Part shown: positions 29,409 to 36,899 of the stretch, in pieces
How the letters are laid out: every line of letters starts with the position of its first letter
How positions within the stretch are numbered: the stretch's first letter is position 1
The notes under the pieces: generated by a model
Told to the model about the DNA's origin: nothing
Databases searched by the model: none
The model's input: the letters and a program-made list of their open reading frames with translations, nothing else
From: Streptomyces sp. DH12
GTDB lineage: Bacteria; Actinomycetota; Actinomycetes; Streptomycetales; Streptomycetaceae
Direction: 5' to 3'
Length of the DNA stretch: 64,000 nt
Assembly (NCBI RefSeq): GCF_020873895.1
Contig: NZ_JAHWGT010000032.1
Coordinates: 1-64,000, forward strand
Made by a program: the position numbers and the translations under genes

Positions 29409-30212
29409 TCAGCGGGTGGTGGCGGCGAGGTGGGCGGCCAGTTGCTCGCGGGTGGTCGAGGGGTCCGCGACCAGGGCGGACAGGGCGTCGTCCGCCAGTG
29501 GCGCCGTCGCCACGGCCGGGCACCGCCGGCAGGCCGCGACGCCCGTCTGGTGCCACCACTTGCAGTGCGCGCGCAGGTGGCAGCGGGGGACGGGCGCGTC
29601 TTCCGCGGACGGCAGGGCGAGCATCCGGTCGGCCAGTCCGCAGGCGGTGCCGACCCGGTTGGCGCACTCACTCACGCAGTGGGACGCGAAGCGGAGCACG
29701 CGCGTGGGCGGTACGCCGTCGGGGAGGGCGGCCACCACCTCGGCGGCCGGGAGGGGTGCTGCCAGGTAGTCGACCCGGCCCTCCGGCCCGGACCGCACAC
29801 CGAGGACGACCGCCTCGGGACGGTCGGGCGACCCGCTCGGGCACCAGTTGACCGGCCGTTGCGGGGCCTTGGCGGCCGGCGGGGTTTCGGGGGTCGGCGG
29901 GAGCGCCGCGGTCGGGGCCGGTGGTGGGTGCGGGGGGTGCGGGGTCGGCGGTGGTTGCGAGGCCGGTTGTGGGCGCGGGGCTTGCGGGGCCGGCGGCGGT
30001 TGCGAGGCCGGTTGTGGGCGCGGGGCTTGCGGGGCCGGCGGCGGTTGCGAGGCCGGTTGTGGGCGCGGGGCTTGCGGGGGGTGTCCGGCCGTCGGGGGCT
30101 GGGGTGGGGGCGGGGCCTCGCGGGGCGCCGGGGGCGCCGGGGCGTTGGTGAGCGTCGTGGCCTCCCGGGGTGGCGTGGGGCGTGGGGTCTGCGACGGGGC
30201 GTCCGCGGTCAT
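29409..30212 (-). CDS. Proline-repeat protein with Cys-rich C-terminal domain, unknown function
   Basis: The product is 267 aa. Residues ~1-115 are Pro/Ala/Gln-rich and include three tandem copies of a 15-aa unit (APRPQPASQPPPAPQ). The C-terminal ~150 residues hold about nine cysteines: NWCPSG, then SHCVSECANRVGTACG (C-x3-C-x6-C) and RCHLRAHCKWWHQTGVAACRRCP (C-x5-C-x10-C-x2-C). The spacing suggests a metal or Fe-S site. It has no signal peptide or membrane segment, so the protein is cytoplasmic by appearance. It is 16 nt downstream of the small secreted peptide gene, in the same direction. I do not recognise the family. Confidence 0.7.
   Translation of the reverse strand: MTADAPSQTPRPTPPREATTLTNAPAPPAPREAPPPPQPPTAGHPPQAPRPQPASQPPPAPQAPRPQPASQPPPAPQAPRPQPASQPPPTPHPPHPPPAPTAALPPTPETPPAAKAPQRPVNWCPSGSPDRPEAVVLGVRSGPEGRVDYLAAPLPAAEVVAALPDGVPPTRVLRFASHCVSECANRVGTACGLADRMLALPSAEDAPVPRCHLRAHCKWWHQTGVAACRRCPAVATAPLADDALSALVADPSTTREQLAAHLAATTR
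29956..30079. repeat. 45-bp tandem repeats inside the Cys-rich protein gene
   Basis: Units at 29956-30000 and 30001-30045 and a partial third (30046-30079) are identical or nearly so and encode the 15-aa Pro-rich unit. Since 45 is a multiple of 3, copy changes keep the frame, so length variation between strains is expected. Confidence 0.85.
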
Positions 30213-30228
30213 CGGCGGCAGGGCTCCG

Positions 30229-30516
30229 TCAGCAGGGCTTCGTGCCGCTGTCGCCCTGCGGCGCCAGGTAGCCGACCACGTTCCCGTCGGTGGTCCCGCC
30301 GCCCGTCCCCGCCTCCAGCGCCACCGCCCGCAGGAGGCTGTCGGCGAGCTGCTGCGGGGTGGCGATGCGGCCGGCCGGCGGGGAGCCGGCCGCGGGGGCC
30401 GTCGCCGCGGCTCCCGTCGGGGCCGGTGCCGCCGAGGCCGTCGTCACCGACGCGGCCGCCAGACCGGTGGCGAGGGCGGCGGCCGCCGCCGCGGAGCGCA
30501 GCGTGGACTTCTTCAT
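30229..30516 (-). CDS. Small secreted peptide ending in Cys
   Basis: The product is 95 aa. The Sec signal peptide (MKKSTLRSAAAAAALATGLA, cleavage after ASA) leaves a ~65-aa mature peptide: a Pro/Ala/Gly stretch, then PQQLADSLLRAVALEAG (amphipathic helix) and a C-terminal Gly/Thr-rich tail ending GTKPC with the only Cys. GGGAG lies 8 nt before the ATG. It is first in a two-gene operon with the Cys-rich protein and divergent from the subtilisin gene. Its role is unknown; the single terminal Cys would allow disulfide linkage to another protein. Confidence 0.65.
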   Translation of the reverse strand: MKKSTLRSAAAAAALATGLAAASVTTASAAPAPTGAAATAPAAGSPPAGRIATPQQLADSLLRAVALEAGTGGGTTDGNVVGYLAPQGDSGTKPC

Positions 30517-30958
30517 CCGTCAACTCCCTTGTCACTAAACGAACTCGGGCACGTACACCGTGCCCTGTGCGGTCCGCCGCGGCAAGATCCGTGCCGTCCC
30601 CGTCCTGGCACCGGACGCCACCGGACACCCCGCCCGGCGCGTACCGACGCCGTGTCCGCGCGCGGGCGGTTCGCCAGGTCAGGGGCGAAGCGGGTGATCG
30701 GGCTCCGCGTACCGGGCAGATGCCGGCCGCACCTTCCGCCCGTCCGGTCGGCGTGTCAGTTGTGTGGCACAGCTGTTAACGACGGTTCAGGACCCTTGTG
30801 GGTTTCCTGTGGATCGGCGAACCTTTCGCTGGCAGACCGGGACGGAACACGCCGCGGACATCGTGGCGCACGCCGTCGTGCATGCGCTCAGGGGTTGTCA
30901 TGCACCTGCCGAAACATCCCCCACAGCAACGCACCACCAAATGAGGAGGACCCCTCAC
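30517..30958. promoter_or_regulatory. Divergent promoter region, secreted peptide / subtilisin
   Basis: This 442-bp gap has no gene. Near the peptide gene, GGGCACG and CGTGCCC (~30548-30566) form a 7-bp inverted repeat. Towards the subtilisin gene, TGTCAG and TAACGA around 30754-30782 are spaced 17 nt apart and could be a promoter, giving a ~170-nt leader before the GAGGAGG ribosome site at ~30943. Confidence 0.35.
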
Positions 30959-32539
30959 ATGTCAGTGATGCGTACGTCGCGGCGAAGAATCGCCACGGCC
31001 AGTGCCACCGCCGTCGCCGCCCTCGCCCTGGGCTCCCTCGCATCCTTCCCGGCCGCCGCCGCCGGGTCGGCCGCCGAGGGCGTCATCCAGTACGCGGGCG
31101 CCCCCAACGCCGTCCAGGGCAGCTACATCGTGACCCTGGACGAGTCGGCCGCCGACTCGGACGCCTCGTCCGGCAAGGCGGTCGCGGCCCGCTACGGCGC
31201 GAAGATCAAGAAGACGTACACCGCGGCGCTCAACGGCTACGCGGTGGAGCTCTCCGAGGCCCAGGCGAAGAGGCTCGCCGCCGACCCGGCCGTCGCCTCC
31301 GTCGTCCAGGACCGCGTCTTCACCATCTCCGGCACGCAGCCCTCGCCGCCCTCCTGGGGCCTGGACCGGATCGACCAGCGCGCCCTGCCGCTGAACCGGA
31401 GCTACACCTACCCGGAGCCGGGCGGCGAGGGCGTCACCGCGTACGTCATCGACACCGGCGTCCGCATCAGCCACAGCGACTTCGGCGGCCGCGCGGCCAA
31501 CGGCTACGACGCGATCGACAACGACAACGTCGCCCAGGACGGCCACGGCCACGGCACCCACGTCGCCGGCACGGTCGGCGGCTCCGCGTACGGCGTGGCC
31601 AAGAAGGCCAGGATCGTCGGCGTCCGCGTCCTCAACAACCAGGGGTCCGGCACGACCGCCCAGGTCGTCGCCGGCATCGACTGGGTGACCCGCAACGCCG
31701 TCAAGCCCGCCGTCGCCAACATGAGCCTCGGCGGCGGCGCGGACAGCGCGCTCGACACCGCCGTGCGCAACTCCATAGCCGCCGGCATCACCTACGCCGT
31801 CGCGGCCGGCAACGACAACAGCAACGCGTCGAACTACTCGCCGGCGCGCGTCGCCGAGGCCATCACGGTCGGCTCGACGACCAACTCCGACGCCCGCTCC
31901 AGCTTCTCCAACTACGGCAGCGTGGTGGACGTCTTCGCCCCCGGCTCGTCCATCACCTCGGCGTGGAACAGCGGCGACAGCGCCACCAACACCATCTCCG
32001 GCACGTCGATGGCGGCACCCCACGTCGCCGGCGCCGCCGCGCTTTACCTGGCCAACAACCGGTCCGCCACCCCGGCGCAGGTCTCCTCCGCCCTCGCCAC
32101 CGCCGCCACCAGCGGAGTGGTCGGCAACCCGGGCACCGGCTCCCCGAACCGCCTGCTCTTCGTGGGCGCCGGCGGCGACGAGCCCCCGCCCACCGGCTCC
32201 CGCTTCGAGAACACCGGTGACTACGCCATCGCCGACAACGCCACCGTCGAGTCGCCGGTCACCGTCACGGGCGTCACGGGCAACGCCCCGTCCGCCCTCA
32301 AGGTCGAGGTCAACATCCAGCACACCTACATCGGCGACCTGCGCGTCCAGCTCGTCGCGCCAGACGGCACCGCCTACACGCTGAAGGACCACGGCACGGG
32401 CGGCAGCACCGACAACATCAACACCACGTACACCGTGGACGCCTCCTCCGAGGTCGCCAACGGCACGTGGAAGCTGCGCGTGAGCGACAACGCCCGGTAC
32501 GACACCGGCAAGATCGACTCCTGGGCGCTGCAGTTCTGA
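30959..32539 (+). CDS. Secreted S8 subtilisin-type protease with P domain
   Basis: The product is 526 aa from ATG 30959, preceded by GAGGAGG; upstream in-frame ATGs lack a ribosome site. It has a signal peptide ([18 protein letters not shown]), an I9 propeptide (~50-122: [17 protein letters not shown]) and a subtilisin domain with Asp165 (YVIDTGV), His198 ([11 protein letters not shown]), Asn285 (oxyanion) and Ser350 (GTSMAAPH). A C-terminal P/Homo B domain (~415-526: [32 protein letters not shown]) follows. All catalytic residues are intact, unlike the neighbouring trypsin-fold protein. It is an active extracellular protease by prediction. Confidence 0.95.
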   Translation: MSVMRTSRRRIATASATAVAALALGSLASFPAAAAGSAAEGVIQYAGAPNAVQGSYIVTLDESAADSDASSGKAVAARYGAKIKKTYTAALNGYAVELSEAQAKRLAADPAVASVVQDRVFTISGTQPSPPSWGLDRIDQRALPLNRSYTYPEPGGEGVTAYVIDTGVRISHSDFGGRAANGYDAIDNDNVAQDGHGHGTHVAGTVGGSAYGVAKKARIVGVRVLNNQGSGTTAQVVAGIDWVTRNAVKPAVANMSLGGGADSALDTAVRNSIAAGITYAVAAGNDNSNASNYSPARVAEAITVGSTTNSDARSSFSNYGSVVDVFAPGSSITSAWNSGDSATNTISGTSMAAPHVAGAAALYLANNRSATPAQVSSALATAATSGVVGNPGTGSPNRLLFVGAGGDEPPPTGSRFENTGDYAIADNATVESPVTVTGVTGNAPSALKVEVNIQHTYIGDLRVQLVAPDGTAYTLKDHGTGGSTDNINTTYTVDASSEVANGTWKLRVSDNARYDTGKIDSWALQF

Positions 32540-32599
32540 CGCCCGGACCCGCGTGAGGTGAGACGAGGGGCGGTCGCCGATCCGGTGGCCGTCCCTCCC

Positions 32600-32830
32600 G
32601 CACGCCCGGCGGCCGTCCCTCGCCGGACCCCCTCGGGCCACCCGGTACGCCGGGTTCCCTTCGGGCCGCCCGCGGCCACCCTGTACGTCGGGTTCCCTCC
32701 GGCCGCCCGCGGCCACCCGTACGCCGGGTCCCCTCCGGCCACCCTTCGGCCGCCCGCGGCCACCCTGTACGCCGGGCGCCCTCCGGCCCACCCACGCCGG
32801 GCGCCCTCCGGCCACCCGCCCACGCCGGGG
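32600..32830. repeat. Degenerate tandem repeats downstream of the subtilisin gene
   Basis: About six imperfect units built on CCCTCCGGCCRCCCGCGGCC followed by ACCCTGTACGCCGGG run through this stretch; the unit length is ~30-40 bp and copies have indels. The whole gap 32540-33046 has long open frames on both strands from composition alone but no convincing gene. A hairpin-like CGCC/GGCG content could help terminate transcription. Confidence 0.7.
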
Positions 32831-33046
32831 ACCGGCCGGTGCCGGGCGCCTCGGCGGGCCGACGGCCCGTCAGCCGCCGCGCCCACGAAGCCTGGTGGGG
32901 CGGAGCGCGCGGCGGGTGGTGGCGGAGTGCCGGGCAGGCGGATCGGCCGGTGCGCCGGGCGCGTTATGCGGGCCGCCGCCGACCGCGTACGATGCGCGCC
33001 GCTCATACGTTTGTTCGCCCTCCGCCCCGACAGGAGCATCCGACCC

Positions 33047-34138
33047 GTGTCATCGTCCCCCCAGGGCTGGCCCGCGCCCCAGCAGCCCTACCCGCCGGTG
33101 CCCCCGCCTCCCGGGGCGCCGCTCCCGTCGGCGAACACCAACGGCCTCGCCATCACCTCGCTCATCACCGGTGTCGTCTGCCTCGTGCCGCCGCTCGGCA
33201 TGGTCCTCGGCGCCGTCGCGCTGCGGCAGATCAAGCGCAGGGGCGAGAGGGGCAAGGGCCTCGCCATAGCCGGCATCGTCCTCTCCCTCGTCAGCACGCT
33301 GCTGGTCGCCGCCGGCTTCGCCACCGGCGCCTTCCGCGACGCCCTGGACGGGGCCCGCAAGGTCAAGGAGGAGGTGGCGAGCTCCTCCTCCGCCTTCTCC
33401 CTGCGTACCGGCGACTGCTTCGACCAGCCAGGCGGCACGGCGACGGAGCAGGAGGTCGAGCGGGTCAAGAGCGTCGACTGCGCCAAGCCGCACGACGCCG
33501 AGGTGGCCGGCTCCTTCCGGCTCACCGGCAGCGCCTACCCGGGCGTCCCGGCGATCGAGAAGCTCGCCGAGGAGCGGTGCCTCACCATCGGTGAGAAGTA
33601 CTCGCAGGACTCCTGGGCGGTGCCGGACAACGCGGTGACGTTCTACTACCACCCGACCGAGGAGAGTTGGCGGCAGGTGAAGGACCGCACGGTGACGTGC
33701 GCGTTCGCCGCCGAGAAGGGCAAGCTGACCGGGTCGCTGCGCGCGGACGGCACCACCCTCACCCCCGACCAGCTGACCTACCTGCAAGCCCTGAACGCGG
33801 TCGACGCGGCGCTGGCGAAGGAGCCCGAGGGCGACCCGGAGGCCGACCTCGACGGCAACACGGCGTGGGCGGGCGAGCTGGAGAAGACCCTCGGCGCCTC
33901 CGCCGCGCGGCTGAAGGGCCACACCTTCTCCGGCGCGGCCGCCCAGCCCGTCGCCGACGCGGTGAAGGAGCTGGAGAAGGCGCGCAAGCATTGGGCGAAG
34001 GCCGCGGACGCGGCGGACGCCGACACCTTCTGGGAGCACTACGAGCCCGGTTACGACGCCCTGCCGCTCGGCTTCGGCAAGGAGGCGCGCGCCGCGCTCG
34101 GGCTCTCCACCAAGGCGCCGGTCGAGCCGACCGACTGA
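33047..34138 (+). CDS. DUF4190 / septum-formation domain membrane protein
   Basis: The product is 363 aa from GTG 33047 (AGGAG at 33032-33036). The N-terminus is Pro-rich; two membrane segments (~34-60 and ~72-95: LAITSLITGVVCLVPPLGMVLGAVALRQIKRRG is the classic DUF4190 element) follow. The extracytoplasmic part begins LRTGDCFDQPGG and has CAKPHDAEVAGSF and a third Cys pair, as in the Septum_form family. The C-terminal ~110 residues (LTPDQLTYLQALNAVDAALAKEP) are helical and charged. A role in septation is only known by domain name; substrate and partner are unknown. Confidence 0.8.
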   Translation: MSSSPQGWPAPQQPYPPVPPPPGAPLPSANTNGLAITSLITGVVCLVPPLGMVLGAVALRQIKRRGERGKGLAIAGIVLSLVSTLLVAAGFATGAFRDALDGARKVKEEVASSSSAFSLRTGDCFDQPGGTATEQEVERVKSVDCAKPHDAEVAGSFRLTGSAYPGVPAIEKLAEERCLTIGEKYSQDSWAVPDNAVTFYYHPTEESWRQVKDRTVTCAFAAEKGKLTGSLRADGTTLTPDQLTYLQALNAVDAALAKEPEGDPEADLDGNTAWAGELEKTLGASAARLKGHTFSGAAAQPVADAVKELEKARKHWAKAADAADADTFWEHYEPGYDALPLGFGKEARAALGLSTKAPVEPTD

Positions 34139-34346
34139 CGCCGGCGCCCGGGCCGCCGCACCTGTGCCCGGTCTCCGCCGAGGGGTGGGCGACGGCCGCG
34201 AGCCGTCGCCCGCCCCCTCGGCGCTTGTGCCCCGGACCACCCCCACACGGCCGTCATCACTTCGAGTGATTCTCTGGCCCATGCTTGCGGGGTGGAACTC
34301 TCGGTTGCGACTCTGTAGCTGTCTGTCAACCTGATGGGAGTGGCCC

Positions 34347-35102
34347 GTGACTTTCGGTGAGCAGCCGGCCTATCTGCGCGTTGCGAGCGATCTCCGCAAG
34401 AAGATCGTCAACGGCTCGCTGCCGCCGCACACGCGGCTCCCCTCGCAGGCACGCATCCGCGAGGAGTACGGGGTCTCCGACACGGTCGCCCTGGAGGCCC
34501 GCAAGGTCCTGATGGCCGAGGGGCTCGTGGAGGGCCGCTCCGGCTCGGGGACGTACGTGCGGGAGCGGCCGGTCCCGCGCCGCATCGCCCGCTCCGGCTA
34601 CCGCCCGGCCGGCGGCGCGGTGAACCCCTTCCGCCAGGAGCAGGCCGCCGAGGGCGCCCGCGGTACGTGGGAGTCCGGCAGCGAGCAGGAGAAGGCGCCG
34701 CCGGAGATCGCGGCCCGGCTCGGCATCACCCCGGGCGACCCGGTGATGCGCACCCGGTACGTCTTCCGGGACGCGGGCGAGGCGATGATGCTCTCCACCT
34801 CCTGGGAGCCGCTCGCCATCACGGGCCGCACACCGGTGATGCTCCCCGAGGAGGGGCCGCTCGGCGGTTCGGGGGTCGTCGAGCGCATGGCCGCCATCGA
34901 CGTCGTCGTGGACAACGTCGTGGAGGAGGTCGGCGCGCGCCCCGGCCTCGCCGAGGAGCTGCTGACGCTCGGCGGCGTCCCCGGGCACGTGGTGATCGTC
35001 GTGGAGCGCACGTACCACGCGTCGGGGCGGCCGGTGGAGACGGCGGACGTCGTCGTCCCGGCCGACCGCTACCGCGTCGCGTACCACCTGCCGGTGCGCT
35101 GA
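34347..35102 (+). CDS. GntR-family regulator, HutC/UTRA subfamily
   Basis: The product is 251 aa from GTG 34347, with GGGAG 7 nt before. The N-terminal winged-helix (~8-72) reads YLRVASDLRKKIVNGSLPPHTRLPSQARIREEYGVSDTVALEARKVLMAEGLVEG in outline. The UTRA ligand-binding domain (~100-245) has PGDPVMRTRYVFRDAGEAMMLSTSW and VIVVERTYHASGRPVETADVVVPADRYRV. Such proteins are ligand-released repressors. No operon partner is adjacent, so the target genes are unknown. A perfect 24-bp hairpin follows ~110 bp after its stop. Confidence 0.9.
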   Translation: MTFGEQPAYLRVASDLRKKIVNGSLPPHTRLPSQARIREEYGVSDTVALEARKVLMAEGLVEGRSGSGTYVRERPVPRRIARSGYRPAGGAVNPFRQEQAAEGARGTWESGSEQEKAPPEIAARLGITPGDPVMRTRYVFRDAGEAMMLSTSWEPLAITGRTPVMLPEEGPLGGSGVVERMAAIDVVVDNVVEEVGARPGLAEELLTLGGVPGHVVIVVERTYHASGRPVETADVVVPADRYRVAYHLPVR

Positions 35103-35208
35103 TCCGGGGCGGGCGTCGCCGGTGCCGCCGCGCGGGGCCGGCGGGGCGGGAGGGGTGGTCGCCACCGCTGGGGCGGGGGTGGAAGTCCCGATTCGTGACG
35201 GTTCGTGG

Positions 35209-35232
35209 GGGCGCACCCGGCCGGGTGCGCCC
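35209..35232. terminator. Hairpin terminator after the GntR gene
   Basis: GGGCGCACCCGG is followed directly by its complement CCGGGTGCGCCC, a perfect 24-bp palindrome with no loop, ~107 bp beyond the stop. No other element is clear in 35103-35208. Confidence 0.65.
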
Positions 35233-35254
35233 TCCGCGTGTGCCCGCGCCCTGG

Positions 35255-35290
35255 CCGGATGCGTATCTCTTTGTGTAAAGGCGTATCCGG
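35255..35290. promoter_or_regulatory. Inverted and direct repeats upstream of the SPOR gene
   Basis: CCGGATGCG (35255-35263) and CGTATCCGG (35282-35290) form an imperfect inverted repeat, while GCGTATC occurs as a direct repeat 20 bp apart (35261 and 35281) around the A/T-rich centre TCTCTTTGTGTAAAG. Two turns of helix between copies is what a dimeric regulator would read. TAAGCT at ~35308 could be a -10. Confidence 0.35.
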
Positions 35291-35379
35291 TCCGTGAAGG
35301 TCAGGCGTAAGCTCAGGCATATGCGGAGTGCGGTTTCAGCGGCATCCTTGGCGACAGGCGACCGGGCGGGGGGATCGGC

Positions 35380-35562
35380 ATGATGCCCGACAGCGGTACG
35401 ACTCTTCTCTGGCAGGTCATCCGGCAGGACGACAACGGCAACCACTACCGGGTCGGCAGGTACGCCACCCGGGACGAGGCGCAGAGGGTCGTCGACAGCC
35501 TCGACTCGCGCGGTCACCAGCCGCTCTACTGGGTCGAGCGCATCGGGGAGCCCGCGCGCTGA
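35380..35562 (+). CDS. Small SPOR-like domain protein
   Basis: The product is 60 aa, [20 protein letters not shown] with [21 protein letters not shown] and [12 protein letters not shown]. It is essentially one SPOR-like beta-alpha-beta unit without a signal peptide or membrane segment. GGGGGA precedes the ATG at 35380; the second ATG at 35383 is an equally possible start. This small protein is widespread in Streptomyces but not characterised. It ends ~28 bp before the Nudix gene. Confidence 0.8.
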   Translation: MMPDSGTTLLWQVIRQDDNGNHYRVGRYATRDEAQRVVDSLDSRGHQPLYWVERIGEPAR

Positions 35563-35590
35563 CCGGCGCGGGGTGGATACGCTCCGGCGC

Positions 35591-36016
35591 ATGAAGGATC
35601 GCGTGGACCGCGTGGTGGTCGCCGGGGCCGTGTACGACCAGGGGCGGCTGCTCGCCGCGCGCCGAAGTGCGCCTCCCGAGCTCGCCGGGCGCTGGGAACT
35701 GCCCGGAGGCAAGGTCGAGCCGGGCGAGAGCGCGCCCGAGGCCCTCGTGCGCGAGCTGCGCGAGGAACTGGGCGTCGAGGTGGAGCCGGGCGAGCGGATC
35801 CCGGGGGAGTGGCCGCTCAAGCCCGGTTACGTGCTGCGGGTGTGGACGGTACGGGTGTGCTCGGGCGAGCCGCGGCCGCTCCAGGACCACGACGAGCTGC
35901 GCTGGCTCTCCCGTCGCGATTGGGACAGTGTCGACTGGCTGGATCAGGACGTTCCCGCGGTGATCGAGGCCGTCCGCCGCCTCCCCGCCCCGGACGCCGC
36001 CGATCCGGCGCGCTGA
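35591..36016 (+). CDS. Nudix hydrolase, MutT-like
   Basis: The product is 141 aa. The Nudix box [20 protein letters not shown] followed by ELG fits G-x5-E-x7-REUxEExGU, with the metal-binding Glu residues intact. [19 protein letters not shown] at the start and short length resemble 8-oxo-dGTP or CTP pyrophosphohydrolases. Substrate not determined. TACGCT (35578-35583) lies 7 nt before the ATG, giving a leaderless mRNA. The gap 36017-36249 holds nothing I can support. Confidence 0.9.
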   Translation: MKDRVDRVVVAGAVYDQGRLLAARRSAPPELAGRWELPGGKVEPGESAPEALVRELREELGVEVEPGERIPGEWPLKPGYVLRVWTVRVCSGEPRPLQDHDELRWLSRRDWDSVDWLDQDVPAVIEAVRRLPAPDAADPAR

Positions 36017-36249
36017 GCCCCGCCGATCCGGGGCCGCGCTGAGCCCTCGGGGGTGGTGGCGGGCCGCGGCGGCGGGGTGCGGCGCACCGGCCCGCCCCGT
36101 GGCGGCGCCCGACCCGCGGGTACGGCTCGCCGGACCGCCTCGTCCGGCCGGCGCGCGTGCGGCGGTACCCGGTCGGTCCGTCAGGTGGCGGGACGCGCGG
36201 GCCTGGCGCCCGCGTTGCGCCGTCCGTGCCATATCCAGTCCGGTGTGGA

Positions 36250-36275
36250 GGTAAATAGCACCGGATTTCGGGTAT
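36250..36275 (+). promoter_or_regulatory. Possible sigma-B-type promoter for the RsbW-like gene
   Basis: GGTAAA (36250-36255) and GGGTAT (36270-36275), spaced 14 nt, resemble the GNNTn14-16GGGTAY pattern of stress sigma factors in Streptomyces. It lies ~60 bp before the RsbW-like gene, which would make sense as feedback, but one element by eye is weak evidence. Confidence 0.4.
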
Positions 36276-36332
36276 GCCCCGATTGACCCCTCTCCATGGG
36301 GCGTCGCCTCCTCGGTCTGGGAAGTGATCGGC

Positions 36333-36752
36333 GTGATCGACACCCAAGGCGCACGTGCCGAGTGGACCTTCCCCGGGGAGCTCGACGCGGTCCGCGCGGC
36401 CCGGCACGCCGTCCGCGACACCCTCCGCGACTGGCAGATGGAGGTCACGATCGGCGACCTCGCCGTCCTCCTCGTGAGCGAGCTGGTGACCAATTCCCTG
36501 CGGTACGCCCATGGACCGATCGGCGTACGCCTCATCCGTCTCCCGTCGCACGACGCGTCCGTCCCGTCCCGTGCGGCCCTCCTCGTCGAGGTGTCCGACC
36601 CGCTCCCCGACCCCCCGCGCGCCCGCCCCGCCGGCCCCGATGACGAGGGCGGACGCGGGCTGCAACTCGTCGCTTGCTCCGCGGCCCGCTGGGGTACGAG
36701 GAAGGGAAGGTCGGGTAAGACGGTGTGGTTCGAGCTGTCCCTGCCGGGTTAG
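36333..36752 (+). CDS. RsbW-like anti-sigma kinase (GHKL ATPase)
   Basis: The product is 139 aa from GTG 36333, with GGGAAG 8 nt upstream; GTG 36324 is an alternative. The GHKL motifs are N-box LLVSELVTNSLRYAHGP, G1-like VSDPLPD and G2 DDEGGRGLQLVA, ending WFELSLPG. Single-domain members act as serine kinases of anti-anti-sigma factors or bind sigma factors. No cognate sigma or anti-anti-sigma gene is adjacent. It lies ~150 bp upstream of the large PP2C phosphatase, a plausible partner in switching. Confidence 0.85.
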   Translation: MIDTQGARAEWTFPGELDAVRAARHAVRDTLRDWQMEVTIGDLAVLLVSELVTNSLRYAHGPIGVRLIRLPSHDASVPSRAALLVEVSDPLPDPPRARPAGPDDEGGRGLQLVACSAARWGTRKGRSGKTVWFELSLPG

Positions 36753-36899
36753 AAGAGGTAAGGGAGAACGATCACCGCAGGCTCGGCTCAAAACGAACGA
36801 GACCACCCTGTGATCGTGAACGGCGTGCCGACGGGGGCCGTAGTGCTGAATACTGCGGGAATGGCCGGTCCGGTGCGGTGAGCTGGAGGGGACGGTCGC

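Noticed and set aside
32558-33046. Upstream extension of the septum-formation protein by 163 codons
   Set aside because: It runs through the degenerate repeats and lacks a ribosome site; GTG 33047 has AGGAG.
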